Below are positions 34,560 to 43,734 of a DNA stretch of 64,000 nucleotides, one piece after another. Position 1 is the stretch's first letter. Each line of letters begins with the position of its first letter. The notes beneath the pieces were generated by a model. It had not been told where the DNA came from. It did not search any database and saw nothing but the letters and a program-made list of their open reading frames with translations. Origin of the DNA: Prevotella sp. (lineage in GTDB: Bacteria; Bacteroidota; Bacteroidia; Bacteroidales; Bacteroidaceae); assembly GCA_017524385.1 (NCBI GenBank), contig JAFWSS010000259.1, forward strand, positions 1 to 64,000. The letters are read 5' to 3'. The position numbers and the translations under genes are program-made.

Positions 34560-35270
34560 TTAGAAAGCTCCGAGTTTGAACATCCAGGCGATGGAGAGGT
34601 CCAAGACGCACATCTTCACCGGCAGGGCGTTTTCCGACAATTCGCTTGTTCCGATATGGTATCTTGCGTTGAAGCCCAGCCCTGTGTTGGGAACGGTGTA
34701 CCCCACTCCGACCACCATCCTGAGGTCTCCCCCCTTAAGGTCTCCAGTGTGGTATGCCAAGCTTTGGTAGGCGGCAGAGAGGCTGTTGTTTTGAACAGTC
34801 ATCACGTCCGGGCTTTTAGACATGAGCATGGCGAATTCGGGGCCCGCCTCTATGTACAGACCGTTCAAGGCTTTCCTTGTAGCCGCAGGGTAACACTTGA
34901 AGAGGACGGGCACCTCGAGATATCCCAAACTGAGGTCATCGTCAGCGATGGTCTTTGCCATAGCCTGACGGTAGTTCAACTCCACCGCCGCGCCAAGCAT
35001 GCCAGTTCCCTGCGGTGAGGAGGCCGTAGCCTTGCCCCATCTAGCGTTTAAGGCCACTCCAGCTTCGAAGCCAATGCTTCCCCCATCGAAGAGGTCGCAT
35101 TCCGATGGCTGACCAGAAAAAGAAGTCATTCCCACTCCGACTTTGGGCCCGAAAAAGAGAAGGTTGTTCCGAGTTTTTTTGCTAATCGCAATTTTACCAC
35201 CACTGCTCTGGGCGAAACATATTTGCCCGAGCAAGATGCCTAACGCAAAAAGAATTGTTTTTTTCATCAT
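34560..35270 (-). CDS. PorT-type outer-membrane beta-barrel protein
   Basis: Signal peptide MKKTILFALGILLGQICFAQ. The mature part is made of alternating strands typical of an 8-stranded barrel (GPKVGVGMTSFSG; IGFEAGVALNARWG; GAAVELNYRQAMA; LGYLEVPVLFKCYPA; LYIEAGPEFAMLMS; LRMVVGVGYTVPNTGLGFNA). This matches outer-membrane proteins of the PorT/OmpA-barrel class in Bacteroidota. It lies 18 bases before the lipoprotein gene and is probably its membrane partner. Confidence 0.8.
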   Translation of the reverse strand: MMKKTILFALGILLGQICFAQSSGGKIAISKKTRNNLLFFGPKVGVGMTSFSGQPSECDLFDGGSIGFEAGVALNARWGKATASSPQGTGMLGAAVELNYRQAMAKTIADDDLSLGYLEVPVLFKCYPAATRKALNGLYIEAGPEFAMLMSKSPDVMTVQNNSLSAAYQSLAYHTGDLKGGDLRMVVGVGYTVPNTGLGFNARYHIGTSELSENALPVKMCVLDLSIAWMFKLGAF

Positions 35271-35313
35271 ATGTTTTTTTAAATATTTTTTTTTTCAGTC
35301 ATTTTGTATCACA

Positions 35314-36903
35314 TCAATCAAAAATCTCAATATCCTCAGATTCTTCTGAGTCATCCTTTTTACCAACACTAACTTTTTTAGTATTTTGAGGATAAGGTAT
35401 TAAATCCACTCCGTTTCTTGTTTCTGCCTTCCCATTGCTTGTTGTCACAGTAACATATTGGTTATGAAGTGTACTATTAACCCCATAGAATGAAGTATTA
35501 AATATTTTTGATTGCCCTCCTTTTATTGTTACCTCTTCGATTTTTTTTTGGTGGAAAGAAGCATTACCACCATCTATGGTGATGGTAGTGGATATGGAGG
35601 AGATGTTGGGATTGGATACTTCTACCGAAACACCCACCTTCCCATTTTTGTCAGCTTGCTGATTTACTGAGATTGTGATGACAAGTGGTCTCATCTTTTT
35701 CTCAAAAGCATAAGTTAATGTTTTCTTAAAAAGAATCAAATCCTCGCAAATGATTTCCACCTCAAAATCATGCTTCTCTCTTTGAGGAGCATATGAAAAT
35801 GCATAATGACGTCCGTTTTCTTCCAAAGGTATTCCTTTTGTTCCTTCTATGGTCTTTACTTTCAGGGGATGCTTTCCCCACACCTCAGGAGTATTCACAT
35901 CGAAAGTGCAATCAGCCAAATCTCCATCCCAATATTCAACAGACTCTTTTTCAGGAATAACATCGAAAGGATTGGTGTCTTCAATCATTCTGACTATCCC
36001 ATATTTTCCGTTTTTTCTTACGACAGCCAATCCGTCTTCCACTTGGGTTGCATAGTCAAACTGTGGTGGCAAGACAGTTATGCCCTTAGACACATACCCC
36101 CAAAGTCCATTTTCCACAGTTGGAGCCATACCCATCACTCCTCTCGGACCTTCTTGAAAAGGCACTTTCGACGCTCTTTTCGTCACTTCGGAAAAACAAT
36201 AGAGATAGTCACTTTCATCAGAATTTATGCTTTTCTTTGTGCATTTTTTCGTTTCTACATTGTAAACTTGAATCGTTTTATCTTCATCCCAAACATACGC
36301 TTCTCCTTCGAACACATTAGTACCACCCCATAATTTCCCAACGTCCACGAGGGTGATATTTTCTTTCTTTCCTGTCTTGTTTATCAAGAAATATTTGTCA
36401 TTTTTGAAAACAGCGGCATAACCTTCTGTAAAGGGTTTGATGATGTCGTAACCTTCCTTGAAAATTTCCTCAACTCGTTGGCCTTTTTCATCGATGTATC
36501 CTTTTCTCCCGTTCTCATCCATTACCGACAATAGACCGTCGGAATAGAAGTATTGTCCTTCTAAAGCATAATATACGCTGTCGTAAAGGTTGTATTCTCC
36601 TGTATCGGTGATGTTTCCCAAAACGCGTGTCTGACCTTTCTCTTTGGCCAACAATAAAGCATGGTGGTCGTAAAAAAGTGTGATTTCCGTGCAAACGGCA
36701 TCGACGAGGATTGTTCCGTCCTCCTTGACGAGCCCCTTTTTCCCATTTTTCTCCATCTGAAAGATGTGGGGGGCAAATCTTGTCAGCGAAACGCATTCGA
36801 TGGGCTTCATTTGCCATTCTGCAATTTGTGAAGTTCCACTCAAAGGAATAAAAGTGAAGACAACCAAACCTAACATGAAGTAGGGAACAAGTCTATTTCT
36901 CAT
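35314..36903 (-). CDS. Secreted WG-repeat protein paired with kinase 2
   Basis: The ATG at 36903 opens MRNRLVPYFMLGLVVFTFIP, a signal peptide, and overlaps the kinase stop by 11 bases, so translation is coupled; the longer start does not look like a signal. WG units include NGKKGLVKEDGTILVDAV, NGRKGYIDEKGQRVEEIF, NDKYFLINKTGKKENITL and NGKYGIVRMIEDTNPFDVIP. The second half is beta-rich and ends acidic. Paired with kinase 2 as the other WG protein is with kinase 1, it could be an outside ligand or scaffold of the kinase, which is inferred. Confidence 0.78.
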   Translation of the reverse strand: MRNRLVPYFMLGLVVFTFIPLSGTSQIAEWQMKPIECVSLTRFAPHIFQMEKNGKKGLVKEDGTILVDAVCTEITLFYDHHALLLAKEKGQTRVLGNITDTGEYNLYDSVYYALEGQYFYSDGLLSVMDENGRKGYIDEKGQRVEEIFKEGYDIIKPFTEGYAAVFKNDKYFLINKTGKKENITLVDVGKLWGGTNVFEGEAYVWDEDKTIQVYNVETKKCTKKSINSDESDYLYCFSEVTKRASKVPFQEGPRGVMGMAPTVENGLWGYVSKGITVLPPQFDYATQVEDGLAVVRKNGKYGIVRMIEDTNPFDVIPEKESVEYWDGDLADCTFDVNTPEVWGKHPLKVKTIEGTKGIPLEENGRHYAFSYAPQREKHDFEVEIICEDLILFKKTLTYAFEKKMRPLVITISVNQQADKNGKVGVSVEVSNPNISSISTTITIDGGNASFHQKKIEEVTIKGGQSKIFNTSFYGVNSTLHNQYVTVTTSNGKAETRNGVDLIPYPQNTKKVSVGKKDDSEESEDIEIFD

Positions 36904-38422
36904 TTTTACGTTTCCATTTACCACTCTTCAAAGAGTCAAGTTTATTCTCGCACATTCTCACCATTTCAGTGTTGTTGATTTTATTTGCATCCCCCAGGGT
37001 AATCTGCAAATACTTCTTGATTAAATGGATTTGATCCGACTTCGGCATATTTGGCACAATAGCCTTTCTACTATAATATTTAGCCATAAGGTAGGCGGCT
37101 TCCATATGCATCTGCTCAAATCCCGGAACATCAGAATTGGCTAATGATGTGAAATAGTTCATAGCTTTGAGATTGATGTCTAAGTTAAGAGGCAATGATG
37201 GATGGTCTTTATTCATTTCAATGTTAAGCAATCTTTTCCTACTAAGTGCAATTGAGTCATCCATCCACCCATACGTGCGTCCGAGTTCATATAGTGCCGG
37301 GACATACGGTGTTTTCTTTTGGGCAAGATTTTCCAGTTGTTTAAGGCCATATTTCAAGCTATCGGCATTGTTGGCGTTGACCCACACCATAGCCTTTGTG
37401 AAAAGTTCCTTGTCTGTCGGCTGCGCTTCGGGAAGTTCCTCTTTCTTATTGAAATAATATATTCCCATACCTATGACCATTAAGGCGAGAGCAGCGGAGA
37501 GGGAGGCAGCGGCTATTTTCACCCATTTCGTGGAAGAGCGCTTTTCTTTAGCCATTTTGGCCAATTCCTCCGCCGTGGGTCTTTTTGCTGGGTCGTAGTC
37601 GAGACAAGCCGCAATGACACGCTGCACGTCGGCTGCCACCCCCTTACGATATGCAAGTTTCACCTTTCCCTCCGACTGTGCATACCCCCCTTCCTCTCCG
37701 AATGGCGGTTTTCCCATGACGAGTTCGTAAATGGTGGCTCCAAAGGCCCAGATGTCGCTTTCCTTGGAAGGTTCAAAGGCAAGGTCGAACCTTTCCGGCG
37801 CCATATAAGCAGCCGTTCCGCTGAAGCGTTTCTCTTGGTCGTCCTTGTCGTCATCGGTGTACTGAGTACTGATGCCAAAGTCGGTGATGGCATAATTGCC
37901 GTGCTCATCGAGCAGCACATTGGCGGGTTTGATATCCAGATGTATGATGGGCGGTTCGCAACTGTGCAGATAAGCGAGTCCTGAAGCCACATCCTCCACA
38001 TATTTCCACACATCCTTGCTTTCCACCATATAGCCCGCCATCTTCTCTGACGACTCCTGTGGGCAATAGGGCAGTACGAGATATGGTATGTCTTCGAAGA
38101 TAGAGAAATGCGTGGGATGGATGAGGTTGGCGTGATTACAGTTGTAAACGATGGTGAACTCGTCTCTGAATCGCTCCCTCCCCTCGTCATCGAGGGCGTT
38201 TTTCGGTCTGTAGGTCTTGATGGCAACAAGCAACCCCATTTGGCTGAGTTGCTCGTCGTCCATGATGAGAACCCTCTTCTTGTCCTCCTTGTTTTTCACC
38301 GTATCCCAGTCGAGCGCGAGCCATACGTCAGCCGAACCACCCTCCGTGCTGAGCGATTTCACCAACAGGTAACGGTTGTCGAAAAGTTGGGCGCTTGCCG
38401 CCAGTTGTTCAATGTCGATCAT
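36893..38422 (-). CDS. Membrane Ser/Thr protein kinase with TPR-like outer domain (kinase 2)
   Basis: The glycine loop is STEGGSADVW; Lys69 is in VAIK; the catalytic loop is HLD (161-163), so it is non-RD like kinase 1; DFG is 181-183; the AYMAPERFDL stretch is the APE motif. A membrane span at about 303-325 (AAASLSAALALMVIGMGIYY) separates the kinase from a helical outer domain (TPYVPALYELGRTYGWMDDS). It starts with an ATGA overlap to the serpin stop. The same transcript continues into its WG partner. Likely a sensor kinase that responds to envelope signals. Confidence 0.88.
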   Translation of the reverse strand: MIDIEQLAASAQLFDNRYLLVKSLSTEGGSADVWLALDWDTVKNKEDKKRVLIMDDEQLSQMGLLVAIKTYRPKNALDDEGRERFRDEFTIVYNCNHANLIHPTHFSIFEDIPYLVLPYCPQESSEKMAGYMVESKDVWKYVEDVASGLAYLHSCEPPIIHLDIKPANVLLDEHGNYAITDFGISTQYTDDDKDDQEKRFSGTAAYMAPERFDLAFEPSKESDIWAFGATIYELVMGKPPFGEEGGYAQSEGKVKLAYRKGVAADVQRVIAACLDYDPAKRPTAEELAKMAKEKRSSTKWVKIAAASLSAALALMVIGMGIYYFNKKEELPEAQPTDKELFTKAMVWVNANNADSLKYGLKQLENLAQKKTPYVPALYELGRTYGWMDDSIALSRKRLLNIEMNKDHPSLPLNLDINLKAMNYFTSLANSDVPGFEQMHMEAAYLMAKYYSRKAIVPNMPKSDQIHLIKKYLQITLGDANKINNTEMVRMCENKLDSLKSGKWKRKNEK

Positions 38423-39933
38423 GGCAAAGCTTTAGCTAAATCGTTGATGCAACAAGCGAATGCAATGAAATTCTTATCCTTGTCCTTGATAAACACGGCG
38501 AAAGGACGGTTGACATGGAATACAAAAGTTTCAGGATAGTCATCTACATCAATCCCGACTTCTTCTGTATCTCCTACTAAATCATCACCTCCATTGTCTG
38601 GTTCGTATGTCTCCATATCTATCGTCTGAGTTTTGACGGAAGTGCCTGTCTCATCCATACTGATGCTGTAAGCTTGATATACATCGTCAAGTTTGAATTT
38701 CTTGTTTGAAGGAGAAGCCTCAGGGATGTCAGTCAGGAAGAATTGGCGTGCGTCGAAAGGAATATCGTCATTACTAGAATTAAGTCCCCAAACCCCTTCC
38801 ATTTTGAATTTAGGGATGGCAATGTCCATAGAAAAAATGTGTCCACTTGAATCTTTCTGTATTCTCACCTCGTCCAGACAGCGGTCAATCCCCAGTCTCC
38901 TCACCTCTGTGAGGCACTCCTCCAAGCTAACATCCTCATGAGGTAAAAACACATAGGTTGAAAATCTCTCATTCCCGTTTCGATTGTATTCCATTTCCAG
39001 TATGTCAAATTTGTTAGATATGACAAATGGCAGAGGATCTTCAGATGTGTCGAAGGTGAATGCTTCGAAGAAGACATCACCCTGTTCCACCTCGACATTG
39101 TCAAAAGTCACATGGTTATTATCATCATTACCACTTACATACGCAGAAGCCCCCCATGCATATTGGAAGTCCATGGATGACGTGACGATGGAAGAGACAT
39201 TGTCCCATGAAGGTCTCTCCAGATTGTAGGTTCCGTCCTCCAATAGGATATTTATGTCCTGTGCTTCACTGATGATATCTTCAGCAGTCATCGAATCAAT
39301 GCCTCTCACATTGACATTGTAAGCATCAGCCACTTTAAGGAATGAATTATAAATGGTGTCGTTTTTCTGCAACCACATATTGTTTTCCATAATAAATCTG
39401 CCAGGTTTGTTTTGATAATAATCCTGACTATATTGTGTCACATCCCTTAGTTTTGAATTCAACCTCAAGCAACATTTGTTGACTTGTTCGATGGTGAATT
39501 GTTCCAGTCCCATACAGTTCAGTATGTTCGTCATGGTTTCCTGGTCAGTAAAATTTGATACCATGGAATAGAGCATGGTAGCACTGAGAGGCGATACCAA
39601 AATGTTGTTACTTTGATGGCTATATTGGATTAACATGTCCAATGCATAATTGTCAAGACATCTCAGGATATCTTTATCAATTTCCGCTGAAGGCCCGGGG
39701 TCTTCCAGGTCTGCTTCGCTGAACACCTCTTTTCCTCCCTCTGCGATAAAGACCGAATGGTCCTGGTTGTACACCACTGTCGGAGCCTCATCTTCCTTGA
39801 ATTCCACGGTTGATTCCGTTGAGATTTCGTATTTCTTGATGTTCTCCTTGGAGTGAACAAGAATATAGTCTTGTGCATGGGCAAATGCTCCACCTAAGAA
39901 CATGAACAATGTGATGGCGAATGATTTTTTCAT
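38419..39933 (-). CDS. Secreted serpin (protease inhibitor), 504 residues
   Basis: A signal peptide (MKKSFAITLFMFLGGAFAHA) and an N-terminal extension of about 85 residues precede a serpin fold: SNNILVSPLSATMLYSMVSN is the classic B-helix/strand motif, the shutter-region FYQN-like stretch follows, then FETFDTSEDPLPFVISN-type strands, and the C-terminal NRPFAVFIKDKDKNFIAFAC is the diagnostic serpin end. The reactive loop should lie about 30-45 residues before that end, around VKTQTIDMETYEPDNG; it is unusually acidic and lacks the usual small hinge residues, so it may not inhibit proteases. It is in the same operon as kinase 2. Confidence 0.75.
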   Translation of the reverse strand: MKKSFAITLFMFLGGAFAHAQDYILVHSKENIKKYEISTESTVEFKEDEAPTVVYNQDHSVFIAEGGKEVFSEADLEDPGPSAEIDKDILRCLDNYALDMLIQYSHQSNNILVSPLSATMLYSMVSNFTDQETMTNILNCMGLEQFTIEQVNKCCLRLNSKLRDVTQYSQDYYQNKPGRFIMENNMWLQKNDTIYNSFLKVADAYNVNVRGIDSMTAEDIISEAQDINILLEDGTYNLERPSWDNVSSIVTSSMDFQYAWGASAYVSGNDDNNHVTFDNVEVEQGDVFFEAFTFDTSEDPLPFVISNKFDILEMEYNRNGNERFSTYVFLPHEDVSLEECLTEVRRLGIDRCLDEVRIQKDSSGHIFSMDIAIPKFKMEGVWGLNSSNDDIPFDARQFFLTDIPEASPSNKKFKLDDVYQAYSISMDETGTSVKTQTIDMETYEPDNGGDDLVGDTEEVGIDVDDYPETFVFHVNRPFAVFIKDKDKNFIAFACCINDLAKALP

Positions 39934-40065
39934 ATCGTTTGTTTTTAATGATTGTACTCTAAACCGTTTTTTCTTCTTTACTTTCCTTGCTTTGCAGATT
40001 TGCGAAACAGGGTGACGAAATGATTATCAGGATTTTCCCAATGTGTCTTATAACGACTGTCAACT

Positions 40066-41130
40066 CTATTTCACCCAGAGTATGTCGTCCTCCTTGAGTT
40101 GTGTCTCCAAGGTAATGCCGTTGATTTTAGCGAGTGAAGCCATTCTTACTCCGAAGATTTGTGAGACATCGTGCAGATTCTCCCCTTCCCTCACCCTATA
40201 CTGTTCTTGAGAATCGCGGTATCTCTTTCTTTTCTTTTCAAGGAACACGGTGTCTCCCGTCTTGATTTGGTCTTCTCCGTTCACCTCGTTGAACTCCAAG
40301 AGCTGCATTTTGGAAATATGATACTTCTCTACGATGTCGTCCAAAGTCTGCCCTGGATAAAGGATGGTGCACCCGAGGCCATTGATAGGCCCTTTCCAAT
40401 AGGGTGGGTCCTCCTGCTCTACCATCTCCTCCACGAATTTCTCGTTGAGTTGAATCTGCTCCACGGTCTCATCCACGTCGATGGTTTCGGTGACTTCATA
40501 ATAGATGGTGTCGTAGCGTATCACTTCCTTTTTAACAATGGTATATGTGATGCGAGTGCCCTGTTGGGTGGGCGTATATGCCCCTGGAGGAATGAGACCA
40601 CCTCCGGTGAGATTGTATAATTGATAGGTCTCAATATAATTGATAAGCGACTCTGCATAATTCGGTGCGCTGGCATACCCGCATTTCTTCAGCATGTAGG
40701 CCCACGCCCTGTAGTTGCTCACGGGATAATTAAAGCAAGGACGATAATACCCTTTGGGGTCAAGAAGAAGTTTTGCATGGTCTTCGTATGATGCCTCTAC
40801 TGAGGGATAAGCTCTGAATTGACTGTCTATCAACTTGCCATTTTTAAACTCGTCGTCCTTCGCTGGACAGGTGGGTCTTTTACCCCAGCTGCTTCCCGCC
40901 TTGATGCCGAAATGGTTGTTGGCTTTCCTTGCCAGTCCGCTCTGTCCAGCATTCGACTCCAAGATACCCTGTGCCATGGTGATGGAAGCCGGAATGCCAT
41001 AGAGACGCTCATGCTGTATGGCGATGTGTTTATACCGCTCGATATAGTTCCAAATGACATTGTTCCTTCTCTGGGCTTGTGCTGAGAGTGCAAGCAAAGC
41101 CAATGAACAAAGTAAAAATATTTTCTTCAT
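40066..41130 (-). CDS. N-acetylglucosaminidase with two LysM domains
   Basis: Signal peptide MKKIFLLCSLALLALSAQA. A FlgJ/glucosaminidase domain fills residues about 30-165 (IPASITMAQGILESNAGQSG; NNHFGIKAGSSWGKRPTCPA; YRAWAYMLKKCGYASAPNYA). The catalytic Glu is in ILESNAG. Two LysM domains follow, at about 250-295 (YPGQTLDDIVEKYHISKMQL) and 308-354 (YRVREGENLHDVSQIFGVRM), which hold it to peptidoglycan. It would open the wall to let large machines through. It sits 7 bases after the 266-residue gene, next to the baseplate genes. Confidence 0.88.
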   Translation of the reverse strand: MKKIFLLCSLALLALSAQAQRRNNVIWNYIERYKHIAIQHERLYGIPASITMAQGILESNAGQSGLARKANNHFGIKAGSSWGKRPTCPAKDDEFKNGKLIDSQFRAYPSVEASYEDHAKLLLDPKGYYRPCFNYPVSNYRAWAYMLKKCGYASAPNYAESLINYIETYQLYNLTGGGLIPPGAYTPTQQGTRITYTIVKKEVIRYDTIYYEVTETIDVDETVEQIQLNEKFVEEMVEQEDPPYWKGPINGLGCTILYPGQTLDDIVEKYHISKMQLLEFNEVNGEDQIKTGDTVFLEKKRKRYRDSQEQYRVREGENLHDVSQIFGVRMASLAKINGITLETQLKEDDILWVK

Positions 41131-41137
41131 TTTTTCA

Positions 41138-41938
41138 TTATTTATTGAGATTAATCTGAGTTTTATGAGTAGTGAGGTCTCCTAATTTGCCATTCATTTT
41201 GTATGAAGTCGCTGTTTGGATTGTATTAGGTTTCATGACTTGTTCTTGCATCATATGTTTTCCCGTCTTGCCAACTTGTTTGGAGATTACCTCGGGATTC
41301 CTCACTGGGAATTTCATCATGACTTTGGCAAACTCATTAATGAACTCAGGGATGAATACATTTTTACCTTCCACTGCTATGGCTTCAGACAAAGAAGGCA
41401 ATAGTTTTTCCAATTGTTCCCTGATGACGATATAGCATTTATGATAGCTCAATGAAGGTATTGAATTCTTCATCAAAGTTATTTTTTTGCCAAGTGCTTT
41501 GGTGAAATCGAGGAAATGTTTTGGCTTGAATCTCTTAAGAATTTCCACGAAGAATTTCTCAAACCCTTTCCCCGCCAATTTGAATCCGGGAATAGGTATG
41601 CATGCCAAGATAGCCACCGCACATCCCAGCCAGTTTCCCAACAAAAAGCAAAATATGGCATCAATAATATTAAACGCAATACCTGCAGCGGGCACACAAC
41701 CGCCAACGAAAAGCAATGGTTCCACAATCTTGTAAATGTCTCTGATGAGACTTTTATCCAAGGAAAAGAGATGCAAGACGAAATCTCCATACAGCGTTTT
41801 TGAAGCCGTTTTTCCCACTGCAAATTTCTTAAACACAGGCAGTTGGTCGATTTTCAGCTTCTTGACAGCAGTCTCGAGCAAAGGCTCCGGTATGTCCTGA
41901 AGCGTCTTCTTGAAGAAAGATGGAATGGGAACAGCCAT
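41138..41938 (-). CDS. Hydrophobic toxin-like or effector-like protein, 266 residues
   Basis: The ATG at 41938 is 2 bases after the TssF stop and gives MAVPIPSFFKKTLQDIPEPL. Residues about 80-130 are a hydrophobic pair with NIIDAIFCFLLGNWLGCAVA and ILACIPIPGFKLAGKGFEKF, which resembles the pretoxin helices in polymorphic toxins (DAINxxLxLxxGxWxxAxLSxxAxIPxxGxxAG). The C-terminal 100 residues are basic and helical (VRNPEVISKQVGKTGKHMMQ). No catalytic motif is visible. A cargo or adaptor of the T6SS-like machine is a fair guess; a structural membrane part is the other option. Confidence 0.55.
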   Translation of the reverse strand: MAVPIPSFFKKTLQDIPEPLLETAVKKLKIDQLPVFKKFAVGKTASKTLYGDFVLHLFSLDKSLIRDIYKIVEPLLFVGGCVPAAGIAFNIIDAIFCFLLGNWLGCAVAILACIPIPGFKLAGKGFEKFFVEILKRFKPKHFLDFTKALGKKITLMKNSIPSLSYHKCYIVIREQLEKLLPSLSEAIAVEGKNVFIPEFINEFAKVMMKFPVRNPEVISKQVGKTGKHMMQEQVMKPNTIQTATSYKMNGKLGDLTTHKTQINLNK

Positions 41939-41940
41939 AC

Positions 41941-43722
41941 TTATTCCAAATTGACCAACGTGATGATTACCGGCAGAGCAATGCATCCCTTTGCCTCGAT
42001 GTTTTGCTCCAAATATCTGACAAATCCGTCATTGACGGCCTTCTCATGGTTTTTCTTGTCCTTGAATTCAAGGACGACATACATCGCCCTCTTGACATTT
42101 GTGTCGGCTCCAATTCCCTCGATGGTAATCCGTACATGTATGCGGTCGAACTCGCTCTTCCCGAATTTGGCCATGACTTCCTTTCTGACAAATGCATCGA
42201 CATCCATCTTGGTGTATAGGCGGTCGTTGGTGAGCGAGTAATATCTCAAGAGTTCGTATCTCTCGTCGGCCGAAGCCTTGTCGGCCCCTCCCCTTGCCCT
42301 CATCATCACCTCCATCTCCTTTTCCACATCGGGGAGCGACTTGTTCTCCATCATGTCGCCTTCGTCAGGCATGTTTCCCTTTTTCCCCTGGGTAGAGATG
42401 TAATTCACCTTGGTGACCGTTGTGCCCTGTTGCTCTTGTGTGATGTTTTTCATCACATAGGTGCCACTGTTGAACAGTTTGCCGGTTTGGTTGACACTCG
42501 TCCCAATCTCATTGACAACTTCGCGGAGCTGCTTGAGCAAAGCACCGCTCTTGACACCGTTGTATTCGATGAAAGAGTAGTAGTCGTCGATGAATTTGTT
42601 GTACAGGTTCCTGACATCCCTGTAAAGGTCCTCGTTGTTGTAGCATGCACTGTCGAAGTCGCGAATGATGACCTCCTCCCTATAGGAGTTCAATTCCATT
42701 TTTCGTGCAGCGGATGTCGTTTCAAGGACGGAAAGGAAGAAGTTGCCTTTCCTGAGCAGTTTTGCTATGGGCTGGGATGGTGTGAGGATGACGGAATCCA
42801 CCTCTACGTTGGCCACAGGTACGATGTTGACCTCCACATCGCATTTGTCTCCCAACACGACACCTTTCGGGAACTCCAGGCAGAGCCATAGCGTGTCATC
42901 GTCAAGGCAAGGCAAGTCGATGTAACCTGTTTGCGTCTTGCCAGCCATTGGGAAGCGTCTTGGCTTGAACAGGTCCCTGTCGTTCGTTTCATCAGTGATG
43001 TAGATGAGCGTGGTATCTTCGATATTGAGCATCTCCCTTTTCCACATTTCCATCATGTCAAACATCTTCAGCGAGGCCTGCTGCGCATCGAAAGGATGTA
43101 CCATCTCCAACTGGTGCATCTGCCAGAAAGACGCAAACTGCAGTTCGTCCATGTTCGCGCCCACCCTGACTCTTTCCGGTGTGACGCCTTTCGTCCCCTT
43201 TATCATGACGGACAGTCCCTTGAGCGTCTCCACCTGTGTCTTGGTGGTGATGCCCACCCATGCCACGTTGGCATTCTCGCTCCCCCACTCCACATCCCAT
43301 GTCTTACCATTGGTCTTCAATTTGTCTTGAGTGAGCACCATGATGCAGCCATGAGGTATTAGCGTGGTCTTGAAGATGGGCATGTATGACAAGGGCTGGG
43401 TTCGCTCCGTTGTCTTGAAGGAGAATGTCGCCCCTTGCCCCACCTTTACCAGTCCCATGTCTTTCTTGGGTTTGGGATGGACGAGCGTAATTGCCGGCAT
43501 GGCTTCGATTTTCTCTCTTGGTATGAATTGCGTACAGAATCTCTCCATCACCTTGTATGGCATGGCCTCCACGCTGTCGTTGATTTTCTTCGCCTCATGG
43601 AGGAGCGCCACGAGCATCATTTTGGCGATGGGGTCCATCTTCCTTGCATCGAAGTCGGCGTCAGAGATTTGGTTGAGTTTCTCGAGAGCCTCCCTTACAC
43701 TTTTTTCCAATTCAATGTCCAT
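41941..43722 (-). CDS. tssF: TssF-type T6SS baseplate protein
   Basis: The N-terminal part matches TssF: MDPIAKMMLVALLHEAKKIN then DSVEAMPYKVMERFCTQFIP and AMPAITLVHPKPK, the TssF pattern of DPxxxxLxxAxxxLxxxI followed by a Pro-rich LxP. The middle has beta domains (FSFKTTERTQPLSYMPIFKT), and the C-terminal Ig-like part ends RITIEGIGADTNVKRAMYVV. At 593 residues it is within the TssF range. It links baseplate wedges in the T6SS. It is followed at 12 bases by TssE. The start at 43722 is kept because MDIELEKSVREALEKLNQIS precedes the motif. Confidence 0.78.
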   Translation of the reverse strand: MDIELEKSVREALEKLNQISDADFDARKMDPIAKMMLVALLHEAKKINDSVEAMPYKVMERFCTQFIPREKIEAMPAITLVHPKPKKDMGLVKVGQGATFSFKTTERTQPLSYMPIFKTTLIPHGCIMVLTQDKLKTNGKTWDVEWGSENANVAWVGITTKTQVETLKGLSVMIKGTKGVTPERVRVGANMDELQFASFWQMHQLEMVHPFDAQQASLKMFDMMEMWKREMLNIEDTTLIYITDETNDRDLFKPRRFPMAGKTQTGYIDLPCLDDDTLWLCLEFPKGVVLGDKCDVEVNIVPVANVEVDSVILTPSQPIAKLLRKGNFFLSVLETTSAARKMELNSYREEVIIRDFDSACYNNEDLYRDVRNLYNKFIDDYYSFIEYNGVKSGALLKQLREVVNEIGTSVNQTGKLFNSGTYVMKNITQEQQGTTVTKVNYISTQGKKGNMPDEGDMMENKSLPDVEKEMEVMMRARGGADKASADERYELLRYYSLTNDRLYTKMDVDAFVRKEVMAKFGKSEFDRIHVRITIEGIGADTNVKRAMYVVLEFKDKKNHEKAVNDGFVRYLEQNIEAKGCIALPVIITLVNLE

Positions 43723-43734
43723 GGACGGTATTTG

